64,000 nt of DNA from Rhodobiaceae bacterium (GTDB lineage: Bacteria; Pseudomonadota; Alphaproteobacteria; Rhizobiales; Tepidamorphaceae): NCBI GenBank assembly GCA_020637985.1, contig JACKJK010000013.1, forward strand, positions 1-64,000, read 5' to 3'. Made by a program: the position numbers and the translations under genes. The notes beneath the pieces were generated by a model. It made no database searches. It saw only the letters and a program-made list of their open reading frames with translations, and was not told the DNA's origin. How positions within the stretch are numbered: the stretch's first letter is position 1; the number at the start of each line of letters is the position of its first letter. Positions 44,473 to 52,449 of the stretch are shown piece after piece.

Positions 44473-44590
44473 CTAGAGCATGTTCCGCTCAAGTTGAATG
44501 GACTTGAGCGACAAGAACATGCTCAAAGCATTGAATCTGGAGCGAATTCTTGTCGTTCAGGTGATTCCACCTGAACGGAATGCGCTCTAG
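44473..44590. repeat. 118-bp MITE-like nested palindromic element
   Basis: Terminal inverted repeats CTAGAGC (44473-44479) and GCTCTAG (44584-44590) enclose two hairpins. The left one has a 10-bp stem (44476-44485 with 44115+... i.e. 44515-44524) and a nested 9-bp stem (44486-44494 with 44502-44510). The right one is a 10-bp stem (44554-44563 with 44568-44577). No frame of any length is inside. It fills the rhodanese-mccB gap. Confidence 0.85.
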
Positions 44591-44634
44591 GTTCCGGGGT
44601 CCTGTCAGCCGGTTCGCATTGAGGAGTTGTCCGC

Positions 44635-46242
44635 ATGGCGCGTATCAGAAGCGACATCCAGACCGGATCGGCGGAGTTCACGGCCAACGCCGAGGCGATG
44701 CGCGGCCTCGTCACCGACCTCCAGGCGAAGCGCGCGGAGGCCGCGCTCGGGGGATCGTCCAAGGCGCGCGAGCGCCACACCGCGCGAGGCAAGCTGCTGC
44801 CGCGCGAGCGCGTCATGCGGCTGATCGATCCCGGCGCGCCGTTCCTGGAGGTCGCGCCGCTGGCAGCGCTCGGGCTGTACTCGGGTGACATCCATGCCGC
44901 GGGCATGATCTGCGGCGTCGGGCGGGTGTCCGGGCGCGAGTGCATGATTGTCGCCAACGACGCCACCATCAAGGGCGGAACCTACTACCCGATGACCGTG
45001 AAGAAGCACCTGCGCGCGCAGGAGATCGCGCGCGAGAACCGCTTGCCGTGCATCTATCTCGTCGATTCCGGTGGCGCCAACCTGCCGCACCAGACGGAGG
45101 TCTTCCCCGACCGCGACCACTTCGGGCGCATTTTCTACAACCAGGCGACGATGTCGGCGCAGCGTATCCCGCAGATCGCGGTGGTGATGGGCTCGTGCAC
45201 GGCGGGCGGCGCCTATGTTCCGGCGATGAGCGACGAGAGCATCATCGTGCGCCGGCAGGGAACAATTTTCCTCGGCGGCCCGCCACTGGTGAAGGCGGCG
45301 ACCGGCGAGGAGGTCAGTGCCGAGGACCTCGGCGGGGCGGACGTGCACGCGCGCCTGTCCGGCGTCGTCGACCACTACGCACTCGACGACGAGCATGCGC
45401 TCGACACCGCGCGGCGCATCGTCGCCAACCTCAACACCACCGGTTCGGCGAACATCGCCATGCGCGAGCCGGTCGCCCCCGCATATGACCCGGCTGAGCT
45501 CGACGGCGTGGTGCCGGCCTCGCTGACCACGCCTTACGACATCCGCGAGGTGATCGCGCGCCTCGTCGACGGGTCGGAGTTCGACGAGTTCAAGGCGCTG
45601 TACGGCGAGACGCTGGTGACCGGGTTCGCCCGCATCGAGGGGATCCCGGTCGGCATCATCGGCAACAACGGCATCCTGTATTCGGAATCGGCGCTGAAGG
45701 GCGCGCATTTCATCGAGCTGTGCTGCCAGCGCAAGATCCCGCTCTTGTTCCTGCAGAACATCACCGGCTTCATGGTCGGGCGCGACTACGAGGCCGGCGG
45801 CATCGCCAAGGACGGCGCCAAGCTGGTGACCGCGGTGGCCTCCGCGCAGGTTCCGAAGATCACGCTGATCGTCGGCGGTTCCTACGGGGCTGGCAACTAC
45901 GGCATGTGCGGGCGCGGCTACCAGCCGCGGTTCCTGTTCATGTGGCCGAACGCGCGCATCTCGGTGATGGGCGGCGAGCAGGCGGCAAGCGTGCTGGCGA
46001 CGGTGAAGCGCGACAATATCGAGGCCGAGGGTGGCAATTGGTCGGCGGGCGACGAAGACGCCTTTAAGGCGCCGATCCGGGCGAAGTACGAGGAGGAGGG
46101 CCACCCGTATTACGCAACCGCCAGGCTGTGGGACGACGGCATCATCGCGCCGTCGGAAACCCGCCGGGTGCTGGCGCTCGCATTCGCCGCGACTCTCAAC
46201 GCACCGATCCCCGAAACGCCCTTCGGCGTGTTCCGGATGTAG
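44635..46242 (+). CDS. mccB: Methylcrotonoyl-CoA carboxylase carboxyltransferase (beta) subunit
   Basis: MccB carboxylates 3-methylcrotonyl-CoA to 3-methylglutaconyl-CoA in leucine catabolism. The 535 residues include ARERHTARGKLLPRERVMRLIDPG, GGTYYPMTVKKHLRAQEIA, VDSGGANLPHQTEVFPDR, GSCTAGGAYVPAMSDE and GGSYGAGNYGMCGRGYQPRF, the MCC rather than PCC signatures. Length matches MccB. Its partner mccA is 1.9 kb downstream, beyond a minus-strand operon. Confidence 0.94.
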   Translation: MARIRSDIQTGSAEFTANAEAMRGLVTDLQAKRAEAALGGSSKARERHTARGKLLPRERVMRLIDPGAPFLEVAPLAALGLYSGDIHAAGMICGVGRVSGRECMIVANDATIKGGTYYPMTVKKHLRAQEIARENRLPCIYLVDSGGANLPHQTEVFPDRDHFGRIFYNQATMSAQRIPQIAVVMGSCTAGGAYVPAMSDESIIVRRQGTIFLGGPPLVKAATGEEVSAEDLGGADVHARLSGVVDHYALDDEHALDTARRIVANLNTTGSANIAMREPVAPAYDPAELDGVVPASLTTPYDIREVIARLVDGSEFDEFKALYGETLVTGFARIEGIPVGIIGNNGILYSESALKGAHFIELCCQRKIPLLFLQNITGFMVGRDYEAGGIAKDGAKLVTAVASAQVPKITLIVGGSYGAGNYGMCGRGYQPRFLFMWPNARISVMGGEQAASVLATVKRDNIEAEGGNWSAGDEDAFKAPIRAKYEEEGHPYYATARLWDDGIIAPSETRRVLALAFAATLNAPIPETPFGVFRM

Positions 46243-46258
46243 GGGGCGAGCCCCTGCT

Positions 46259-47056
46259 TCAAACGATCCCGAATGCCTTGGCCGCGACATAGGCGGCGAC
46301 GACGAAGATGACGCCCGCGAAGAGCTTCTGCAGCAGACCGCGGCGGGTCGCGATGTGGCGCGACAGGCGGCCTCCGACCATGCCGCCGACGATGCCGCCG
46401 GCGAGGAACAGGCCGGCGACCGGCCAGTCGATCAGTCCTGACAAGGCGTAGTTGGCCGCCGTCGTGAAGCCGAAGGCGGCTACGCCGACGAGGGAGGAGG
46501 CGACCGCGTTCATCATCGGCATGCCGGTTGCGAGAATCAGGCCCGGCACGATGAGGAACCCGCCGCCGATGCCGAAGAAGCCGGCCATCAGGCCGGTTGC
46601 CAGACCAATCCCCATCAACCGGGGGAGCAGGCGTCCGGCGGTCTCGCGGGTCAGCCGGATGTCGTGTTCTTCGGTTTCCTGGCGCTGGCGCAGCATGGCG
46701 ATACCGGTCGCGACCATGACGATCGAGAAGAGGCCGATCAGGCGCTGGCCGTCGACCATCTTGCCGAGTATCGAACCGGCCAGGGCGCCGGCAACGCCGG
46801 CAGCCGCGAAGACGCCGGCGCAGCGCCAGCTCACCTTGCCGGCGCGTGCATGGCCCCACAGGTTGGCTAGCGCGTTGGCGGCGACGGCGAGCGCACTGGT
46901 GCCGATCGCCGCATGCGGCGGGGAGAGGCCGACGAGATAGGCGAGCAGCGGTACCGCCAGGATCGATCCGCCGCCGCCGATCAGACCGAGCGAGAAACCG
47001 ACGAGGCTGCCGGAGAAAATCGAGAGAAGCTCGGTTGTCGGCGTCTGGTCCAGCAT
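46259..47056 (-). CDS. TSUP (TauE/SafE) family permease of the BigR-like operon
   Basis: A 265-residue membrane protein with about eight hydrophobic segments and the repeats GSLVGFSLGLIGGGGSILAVPLL and GLMAGFFGIGGGFLIVPGLIL. It is the third gene after an ArsR-type regulator and a rhodanese-DUF2892 protein. In characterised BigR operons the TSUP member exports sulfite or thiosulfate; that role is inferred here from context. Confidence 0.9.
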   Translation of the reverse strand: MLDQTPTTELLSIFSGSLVGFSLGLIGGGGSILAVPLLAYLVGLSPPHAAIGTSALAVAANALANLWGHARAGKVSWRCAGVFAAAGVAGALAGSILGKMVDGQRLIGLFSIVMVATGIAMLRQRQETEEHDIRLTRETAGRLLPRLMGIGLATGLMAGFFGIGGGFLIVPGLILATGMPMMNAVASSLVGVAAFGFTTAANYALSGLIDWPVAGLFLAGGIVGGMVGGRLSRHIATRRGLLQKLFAGVIFVVAAYVAAKAFGIV

Positions 47057-47090
47057 CGCAGCGGGTCGCCGGCCGGCTTCGATGGTTGGC

Positions 47091-47633
47091 TCATGACGGT
47101 TTTTCGGAGCCGTTGGCCGCGGTGTTCCACGGCATGCGCGCGAGCAGGTCGGCGAAGGGGCAGCGGCCGGTCAGGCCGCAGGACGCAAGCGCGATGCCGG
47201 CAGCGAGCGCAAGGGCGTGCCAGGCCGGATCGACCAGCCATCCCAGCGCTTCTCCGGCCAGCACGAGGATGCCGGCGGCGATCTGCGCCTGGCGGCCGAG
47301 CGCGACGGGCGTTGCGGGCGCGCCTTCGACCGGAAGCCCTGCGCGCTTCCAGGCCATGATGCCGCCGGACAGGATGTACGCCTGCACCTTCTTGCCGCGC
47401 GGGCGCAGGTGTTCGCGCGCTGCCGCAGTACGCCCGCCCGAGCGGCAGTAGAAGACGACGCGGCGGGCATCGCCGACGTCGGGCTGGCCACCGGCGATCT
47501 GCGACAACGGCAACAGGATGCTGCCGGCGATGCGTTCGCGGGCGTGCTCGCTTGCCTCGCGCACATCGACGAGAACGGCGCCCTGTCCGACGAGCCGACT
47601 GGCCTCCTGCGCGGTGATGTCGGTCGGGATCAT
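47091..47633 (-). CDS. Rhodanese-DUF2892 fusion protein
   Basis: A 180-residue protein. Residues 8-110 are a rhodanese domain (AVLVDVREASEHARERIAGS, active loop YCRSGGRT with Cys63, and LSGGIMAWKRAGLPVE). Residues 118-178 form a DUF2892 hairpin of two membrane helices ending GLTGRCPFADLLARMPWN. The layout is that of sulfide-responsive sulfurtransferases that anchor to the membrane. The ATG at 47633 lies 14 bases after the regulator stop; a longer frame overlaps the regulator and is rejected. Confidence 0.9.
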   Translation of the reverse strand: MIPTDITAQEASRLVGQGAVLVDVREASEHARERIAGSILLPLSQIAGGQPDVGDARRVVFYCRSGGRTAAAREHLRPRGKKVQAYILSGGIMAWKRAGLPVEGAPATPVALGRQAQIAAGILVLAGEALGWLVDPAWHALALAAGIALASCGLTGRCPFADLLARMPWNTAANGSEKPS

Positions 47634-47647
47634 CGCTCTCGTCTGCT

Positions 47648-48007
47648 TCAGGCCGGGCAGAAGATGTCGCGCAGTGTCGCGAGGACGGGGCGCACGCGCG
47701 CATCGGCGAGGCGGTAGTGCAGCATGAGGCCGTCGCGGCGGAAGGCAACGAGGCCGTCGGCGCGCAACCGCGCCAGGTGCTGCGAGAGCGCAGACTGGCT
47801 CAGACCGACCCGCGCGGCGAGTTCGCCGGCGGGAAGCTCGGCGTGCTCGCACAGCACGCACAACAGCATCAGGCGGCGGTTGTTGGCCAGCAGCTTGAGA
47901 AAGGCACTGGCTTCGGCCGTGCGCGCCTCGATCCCGGCCAGCCTGTCGGCGAGCAGCAACCGATGCGCGACTTCCGGTTCGCCATGCCCTTGCGGTAGGG
48001 GCTTCAT
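47648..48007 (-). CDS. bigR: ArsR-family regulator, BigR/SqrR-like persulfide sensor
   Basis: A 119-residue winged-helix repressor with KLLANNRRLMLLCVLCEHAELPAGELAARVGLSQSALSQHLARLRADGLV and YRLADARVRPVLATLRDIFC. Cys50 and Cys117 are 67 residues apart and align with the two cysteines that form a persulfide bridge in BigR and SqrR; Cys53 is extra. It heads an operon with rhodanese-DUF2892 and TSUP genes. The ATG at 48007 fits the helix 1 start. Longer frames to 48580 are shadows. Confidence 0.85.
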   Translation of the reverse strand: MKPLPQGHGEPEVAHRLLLADRLAGIEARTAEASAFLKLLANNRRLMLLCVLCEHAELPAGELAARVGLSQSALSQHLARLRADGLVAFRRDGLMLHYRLADARVRPVLATLRDIFCPA

Positions 48008-48063
48008 GTCGGCCTCACGTTGGGTCCGCGCTGAAACGCAAACCGTCTGAATCAGAGGCGAAA

Positions 48064-48092
48064 AACATATCCAGCGGCATGAATGCATGCAA
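48064..48092 (-). promoter_or_regulatory. Candidate bigR promoter with overlapping palindrome
   Basis: On the minus strand TTGCAT (48087-48092) and TATGTT (48064-48069) are spaced 17 bases, about 57 bases before the bigR ATG. The palindrome GCATG-AATG-CATGC (48077-48090) covers the -35 edge and spacer, a plausible autorepressor site. It is not the ATTC-N8-GAAT site known for SqrR. Confidence 0.5.
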
Positions 48093-48175
48093 GCGCGCAC
48101 GGGCGACTGGCGCCTGTGGGCTGGCATCGCCGCGGCCTGCTTCCCGCACTCCCGCAGGCGTGATAAGCAGGCCGC

Positions 48176-50164
48176 ATGATCGCGACATTGCTCATCGCCA
48201 ACCGCGGCGAAATCGCCTGCAGGATCATCCGCACCGCGCGTGCGCTCGGCATCACGACCGTCGCCGTCTATTCGGACGCGGATGCCGCTGCGCAGCATGT
48301 CCTGATGGCTGACAAGGCCGTGCACATCGGCCCGGCGCCGGCACGCGCCAGCTACCTTGATTTCGACAAGGTGCTTGCCGCCGCGCGCGACAGCGGCGCC
48401 GATGCCATCCATCCCGGCTATGGCTTCCTGTCCGAGAACGCGGCATTCGCCGAGGCCTGTGCGAAGGCCGGCATCATCTTCGTCGGGCCGCCGCCTGCGG
48501 CGATTCGCGCCATGGGCCTGAAGGACGAGGCCAAGGCGCTGCTGCTCGAGGCTGGCGTGCCGGTCGTTACCGGCTACCACGGTGCACGCCAGGAAGCCGA
48601 CCTGCTGCGCGCGAAGGCTTACGAGATCGGCTATCCGGTGCTCATCAAGGCGGTTGCCGGCGGTGGCGGCAAGGGCATGCGGCGGGTCGACAAGGCGGTC
48701 GATTTCGACGAGGCGCTTGCGGCGGCCCGGCGCGAGGCCGCGTCAGCCTTCGGCGACGAGCGCGTGCTGGTTGAAAAATTCGTCACCTCGCCGCGCCACA
48801 TCGAGGTGCAGGTTTTCGCCGACAGCCACGGCAACGCGGTGTACCTGTTCGAGCGCGACTGTTCGGTGCAGCGGCGCCACCAGAAGGTGGTCGAAGAGGC
48901 GCCGGCGCCCGGCATGACCGAAGGCTTGCGCGCGCGCATGGGCGCTGCCGGCGTCGCGGCGGCCAAGGCCGTCGGCTACAGCGGGGCGGGGACGGTGGAG
49001 TTCATCGTCGACGGCTCGAAGCCGCTCGGCGACGACACGCCGTTCTATTTCATGGAAATGAACACCCGGCTGCAGGTCGAGCACCCGGTCACGGAAGCGA
49101 TCACCGGCGTCGATCTCGTCGCGTGGCAGCTGGCGGTCGCCGCGGGCGAGCCGCTGCCGGCAACACAGGAAGACCTGGCGATCGACGGGCACGCTGTCGA
49201 GGTGCGGCTCTACGCGGAGGACCCGGAATCGGGTTTCCTGCCCTCGACCGGGCTGCTGGAGGCGCTGGATTTCCCGGAGGCCGAGGGCGTGCGGATCGAT
49301 TCCGGCGTGGTCGAGGGCGATGTGGTGTCGCCCTTCTATGACCCGATGATCGCCAAGGTCATCACCCATGGCGCGAACCGGGACGATGCGCTCGACCTGA
49401 TGTCGGCGGCGCTGGGCGAGACGCGGGTCGCCGGGCCGAAGACCAACCTCGGCGTGCTGCTGCGCATCGTCGGCGACGATGTGTTCCGCTCGGGACGGTT
49501 CGATACCAGTTTTCTCGACGCCTGGGGCGCGGAGCGTTTCGGCCTGTCGAAAGGCGGCACGGAGATGGCAGCGGCGGCCGGCCTGATCGGGCTCATAGAG
49601 GCGATCTGCGACGAGAGCGACGACGCGCGCGACGGGGCCGGGGCGCTGTCGCCGTCGCCGTGGGCGGCGCGCGACGGGTTCGTGCTCGGGGAACGCGTGC
49701 CGACGCGCTACCGCCTGAGCGTCGATGGCGAGGCGACCGAGCTCGCCGTCGACTGGTCGCAGGGGGCGCCGCGCGTGTTGAGCGAAACCGGCGGCGACGA
49801 CGAGGCGGAAGTCTCGATCGTGTTGCCCGGTTTGCCAGCTGATGGCGCCTACGTGCTGATCAACGGCATCCAGCGCCACGTGCGCCTTGCAGAGCGCGAC
49901 ATCGCGCATGCCGACGGCGGGGCTGGCGATGCGCTGGCGCGCGCGCCGATGCATGGCAAGGTGGTGTCGATCCTCGTCAGCGAGGGCGATGCGATCGAGG
50001 TCGGCCAGACGCTCGCCGTGGTCGAGGCGATGAAGATGGAGCATTCGGTCAAGGCGCGCGTGCACGGGACGGTCGCCCGTGTCGCGGCCTCTGCCGGCGA
50101 ACAGGTCGCGCAGGGGGCCTTGCTGGTCGAGATCGCGCCTCCCGAAGACGCAGGCGAAGCCTGA
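48176..50164 (+). CDS. mccA: Methylcrotonoyl-CoA carboxylase biotin-containing (alpha) subunit
   Basis: The subunit carboxylates biotin and supplies MccB. The 662 residues show TLLIANRGEIACRIIRTARALGI, the ATP-grasp loop AVAGGGGKGMRRV, EMNTRLQVEHPVTEAITG, a family BT-like middle domain, and a carrier domain with VEAMKMEHSV, Lys620 being the biotin site. The MEHSV motif and 662-residue length fit MccA; PccA in this window has MENVL. The ATG at 48176 is divergent from bigR. Confidence 0.93.
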   Translation: MIATLLIANRGEIACRIIRTARALGITTVAVYSDADAAAQHVLMADKAVHIGPAPARASYLDFDKVLAAARDSGADAIHPGYGFLSENAAFAEACAKAGIIFVGPPPAAIRAMGLKDEAKALLLEAGVPVVTGYHGARQEADLLRAKAYEIGYPVLIKAVAGGGGKGMRRVDKAVDFDEALAAARREAASAFGDERVLVEKFVTSPRHIEVQVFADSHGNAVYLFERDCSVQRRHQKVVEEAPAPGMTEGLRARMGAAGVAAAKAVGYSGAGTVEFIVDGSKPLGDDTPFYFMEMNTRLQVEHPVTEAITGVDLVAWQLAVAAGEPLPATQEDLAIDGHAVEVRLYAEDPESGFLPSTGLLEALDFPEAEGVRIDSGVVEGDVVSPFYDPMIAKVITHGANRDDALDLMSAALGETRVAGPKTNLGVLLRIVGDDVFRSGRFDTSFLDAWGAERFGLSKGGTEMAAAAGLIGLIEAICDESDDARDGAGALSPSPWAARDGFVLGERVPTRYRLSVDGEATELAVDWSQGAPRVLSETGGDDEAEVSIVLPGLPADGAYVLINGIQRHVRLAERDIAHADGGAGDALARAPMHGKVVSILVSEGDAIEVGQTLAVVEAMKMEHSVKARVHGTVARVAASAGEQVAQGALLVEIAPPEDAGEA

Positions 50165-50266
50165 GCCTGCCTATCGTCCCGCGCGGATTTCCCGCAAGCG
50201 CGATTCTGTCGGGGAAAACCCCTTGCCGCGGTTGACCTGCGAGCGCTGCACCGCTTGGCTCGCGGC

Positions 50267-50701
50267 ATGACCATGCATCTCGTCAAGCTGTGTGTCGGGG
50301 CCGAATCCATCGAGGACCTGGAAGGCTGGATCGCGCAGCGCCGCGCATCGGCGCAGGCCGCGGGCCGCGTCTACGAGCAGTTCCACACCACACGCCAGAT
50401 GCCACGCGCGCGCGACGAGATTCTCGACGGCGGTTCGCTCTACTGGGTGATCAAGGGGATGATCGCCTGCCGGCAGCGCATCATCGACCTGCGCCCCGTG
50501 GTCGACGCGGAGGGCATTCCGCGCTGCCAGATCGTGCTCGACCAGGCGCTGGTGCGCGTGATGCCGCGCCCGCGGGGCCCGTTCCAGGGCTGGCGATACC
50601 TCAAGGCCTCCGAGGCGCCGAGCGACCTCTCGGGCGGTGCGAAAGGCGATGCGCCGCCGGCGGAAATGGCGCGGGCGCTGTCCGAACTGGGGCTGTTGTA
50701 G
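50267..50701 (+). CDS. DUF1489-family protein, unknown function
   Basis: A 144-residue protein matching the DUF1489 family of alphaproteobacteria: MTMHLVKLCVGAESIEDLEGWI, TTRQMPRARDEILDGGSLYWVIKGMIACRQ, RIIDLRPVVDAEGIPRC and VRVMPRPRGPFQGWRYL. No signal peptide or membrane helix is seen. The ATG at 50267 matches the conserved start. No function is known to me. Confidence 0.85.
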   Translation: MTMHLVKLCVGAESIEDLEGWIAQRRASAQAAGRVYEQFHTTRQMPRARDEILDGGSLYWVIKGMIACRQRIIDLRPVVDAEGIPRCQIVLDQALVRVMPRPRGPFQGWRYLKASEAPSDLSGGAKGDAPPAEMARALSELGLL

Positions 50702-50737
50702 AGAGTTCGGCCGGAGCGGGCTTGCCGCCACCTCAGA

Positions 50738-50957
50738 TCACGATGATCTTGGGCCGTATCGGCCCGGGATCATGAACGTGATCGATTCCAAAAGGTCAGA
50801 GCGGGATGGGACGGAAAACCGGTAGCCACTTTTCCTCATCCCGCTCTTCACGATGATCTTGGGCCGTATCGGCCCGGGATCATGAACGTGATCGATTCCA
50901 AAAGGTCAGAGCGGGATGGGACGGAAAACCGGTAGCCACTTTTCCTCATCCCGCTCT
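50738..50957. repeat. Perfect tandem duplication of a 110-bp palindromic element
   Basis: Copy 1 is 50738-50847 and copy 2 is 50848-50957, identical at every position I compared. Each unit has two hairpins: ATGATCTTGGGCC pairing with GGCCCGGGATCAT (50743-50755, 50761-50773 in copy 1), and AGAGCGGGATG pairing with CATCCCGCTCT at the unit end, with a GGAAAA/TTTTCC inner stem. The second resembles rhizobial intergenic palindromes. The panC stop codon uses the last bases of copy 2. Confidence 0.97.
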
Positions 50958-51804
50958 AAACCGGAATATTGTCGATCAGCCGCGTCTTGCCGAGCCAGGC
51001 GGCGGCGAGCAGGCGGATCGGGCCGTCGCCGAGGCTGTTGATCGGTGACAGGTCGATGGCGTTGCGGGCTTCGAAGTAGTCGACCCTGAAACCGGACATC
51101 GACAGGTTGGAGCGGGCCTCTCGCAACGCCCAGGCGATCGACGAGCCCTCGCGGATGTGGATCGCGGTGTCGATCAGGTTGCGGTAGAGGACGGGCGCCA
51201 CGGCGCGGTGCTCGGCGGAGAGATAGGTGTTGCGCGAGGACATGGCCAGGCCGTCGGCCTCGCGGATCGTCGCCAGGCCGTGGATGACGCAGGGAACGTC
51301 GAGATCGCGCGCCATGGTGCGCACGACGAGGAGTTGCTGGTAGTCCTTCTCGCCGAAGACGGCAAAGTCGGCGCCGCATTGCAGCAGCAGCTTGCAGACG
51401 ACGGTCGCGACGCCGCCGAAGAAGTGCGGGCGGGCGACGCTTTCGAGGTCTTCAGCCGGGCCGCCCAGCGTCACCTTGGTGCAGAATCCGGTGGGGTACA
51501 TCTCCGGTATGTCGGGAGCGAAGACGAGGTCCGTGTCGAGGTCGGCGAGCTTGCGCACGTCGTCCTTGAGCGTGCGCGGGTAGCGGGTGAAATCCTCGCT
51601 GGGCGCGAACTGGGTCGGGTTGACGAAGATCGAGACGACAACGCGGCGTGCCTTGCGGCGGGCCTCCTCGACGAGGGCCAGGTGGCCGGAATGCAGCGCG
51701 CCCATGGTCGGTACGAGGGCGACCTTCTCGCCGGCCTTGCGCCAGGCGGCGACGCGCGCGCGCAACGACTTGACGGTGTGGACGATGGCGGGTTTGCGGG
51801 CCAT
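50956..51804 (-). CDS. panC: Pantothenate synthetase
   Basis: PanC ligates pantoate and beta-alanine with ATP. The 282 residues include LVPTMGALHSGHLALVEEA, VSIFVNPTQFAPSEDFTRYPR, VVCKLLLQCGADFAVFGEKDYQQL and MSSRNTYLSAEHR, the nucleotidyl-transferase HIGH-like and pantoate-site motifs. The length is normal. Its final codon and stop overlap the 110-bp repeat. panB is not next to it here. Confidence 0.96.
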   Translation of the reverse strand: MARKPAIVHTVKSLRARVAAWRKAGEKVALVPTMGALHSGHLALVEEARRKARRVVVSIFVNPTQFAPSEDFTRYPRTLKDDVRKLADLDTDLVFAPDIPEMYPTGFCTKVTLGGPAEDLESVARPHFFGGVATVVCKLLLQCGADFAVFGEKDYQQLLVVRTMARDLDVPCVIHGLATIREADGLAMSSRNTYLSAEHRAVAPVLYRNLIDTAIHIREGSSIAWALREARSNLSMSGFRVDYFEARNAIDLSPINSLGDGPIRLLAAAWLGKTRLIDNIPV

Positions 51805-51810
51805 TTCGTT

Positions 51811-52314
51811 CTATGCGTTCGACGACGTCCGGCGGGCGCGGGGAAGCGGCAGCAGCGATGTCGACTTGACCTCTTCCATGACGAAATACGAGTGCGTCGC
51901 GGCGACGGCAGGCAACGCGCCGATCGCGCCGCCGAGGATGGCACGATAATCCTTCATGTCGCGAACCCTGAGTTTTATCAAGTAGTCGAAGCCGCCGCCG
52001 ACCATATGGCATTCCAGCGCCTCGGGCATCTTCGAAATCGCCGCGTTGAAGGCGGCGAGCGTCGCCTCGTCGGAATTGTGCAGGGTCACCTGCACGTAGA
52101 CCAGCATGCCGCGGCCGAGCCGGACGGGGTCGAGGCGGGCATGGTAGCCGCGGATATAGCCGTCGCGCTCCAGCCGGCGCATGCGCACCGCGCACGGGGT
52201 GGGGCTGAGGTTCACGGCTTTCGCGAGCTCGGTCAGCGTGATCCGTGCATCGGACTGCAGGGCGGACAGGATCGCCAGGTCCGTTGCATCGATTTCCTCT
52301 GTTGTATCGGCCAT
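51811..52314 (-). CDS. Lrp/AsnC-family regulator, likely PutR
   Basis: A 167-residue Lrp-type regulator with a winged helix-turn-helix (ILSALQSDARITLTELAKAVNLSPTPCAVRMRRLERDGYI) and an AsnC ligand-binding domain (YVQVTLHNSDEATLAAFNAAI, VGGGFDYLIKLRVRDMKDYR). It is transcribed divergently from putA, the arrangement of PutR, which activates putA in response to proline in other alphaproteobacteria. panC starts 6 bases after its stop, so the two are probably cotranscribed. Confidence 0.88.
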   Translation of the reverse strand: MADTTEEIDATDLAILSALQSDARITLTELAKAVNLSPTPCAVRMRRLERDGYIRGYHARLDPVRLGRGMLVYVQVTLHNSDEATLAAFNAAISKMPEALECHMVGGGFDYLIKLRVRDMKDYRAILGGAIGALPAVAATHSYFVMEEVKSTSLLPLPRARRTSSNA

Positions 52315-52320
52315 GGACGT

Positions 52321-52380
52321 GAAATTTCGTTTTTATAAGACGGTTTTGCAGTAAAAATCATTGTTTCACATTCTGTATTT
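52321..52380. promoter_or_regulatory. A+T-rich intergenic control region of putR-putA
   Basis: The divergent gap is markedly A+T-rich. An inverted repeat TTTTTA (52330-52335) and TAAAAA (52352-52357) lies in its middle, with A/T tracts flanking, as expected for an Lrp-type binding region. Confidence 0.5.
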
Positions 52381-52449
52381 GGCGGGAACCCCTGTGGGCT
52401 TTTTGCTAGTCTTTCCATGGTGGCATCAGGTCCAGGGGAGCACAGGGCG

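Noticed and set aside
44473..44590. Element as an insertion sequence
   Set aside because: Too short and without any transposase frame; at most a non-autonomous relic.
52417..52449. putA start at the upstream ATG
   Set aside because: No ribosome site precedes it, whereas the ATG at 52450 has GGGGAG upstream; the extra 11 residues are not expected in this family.
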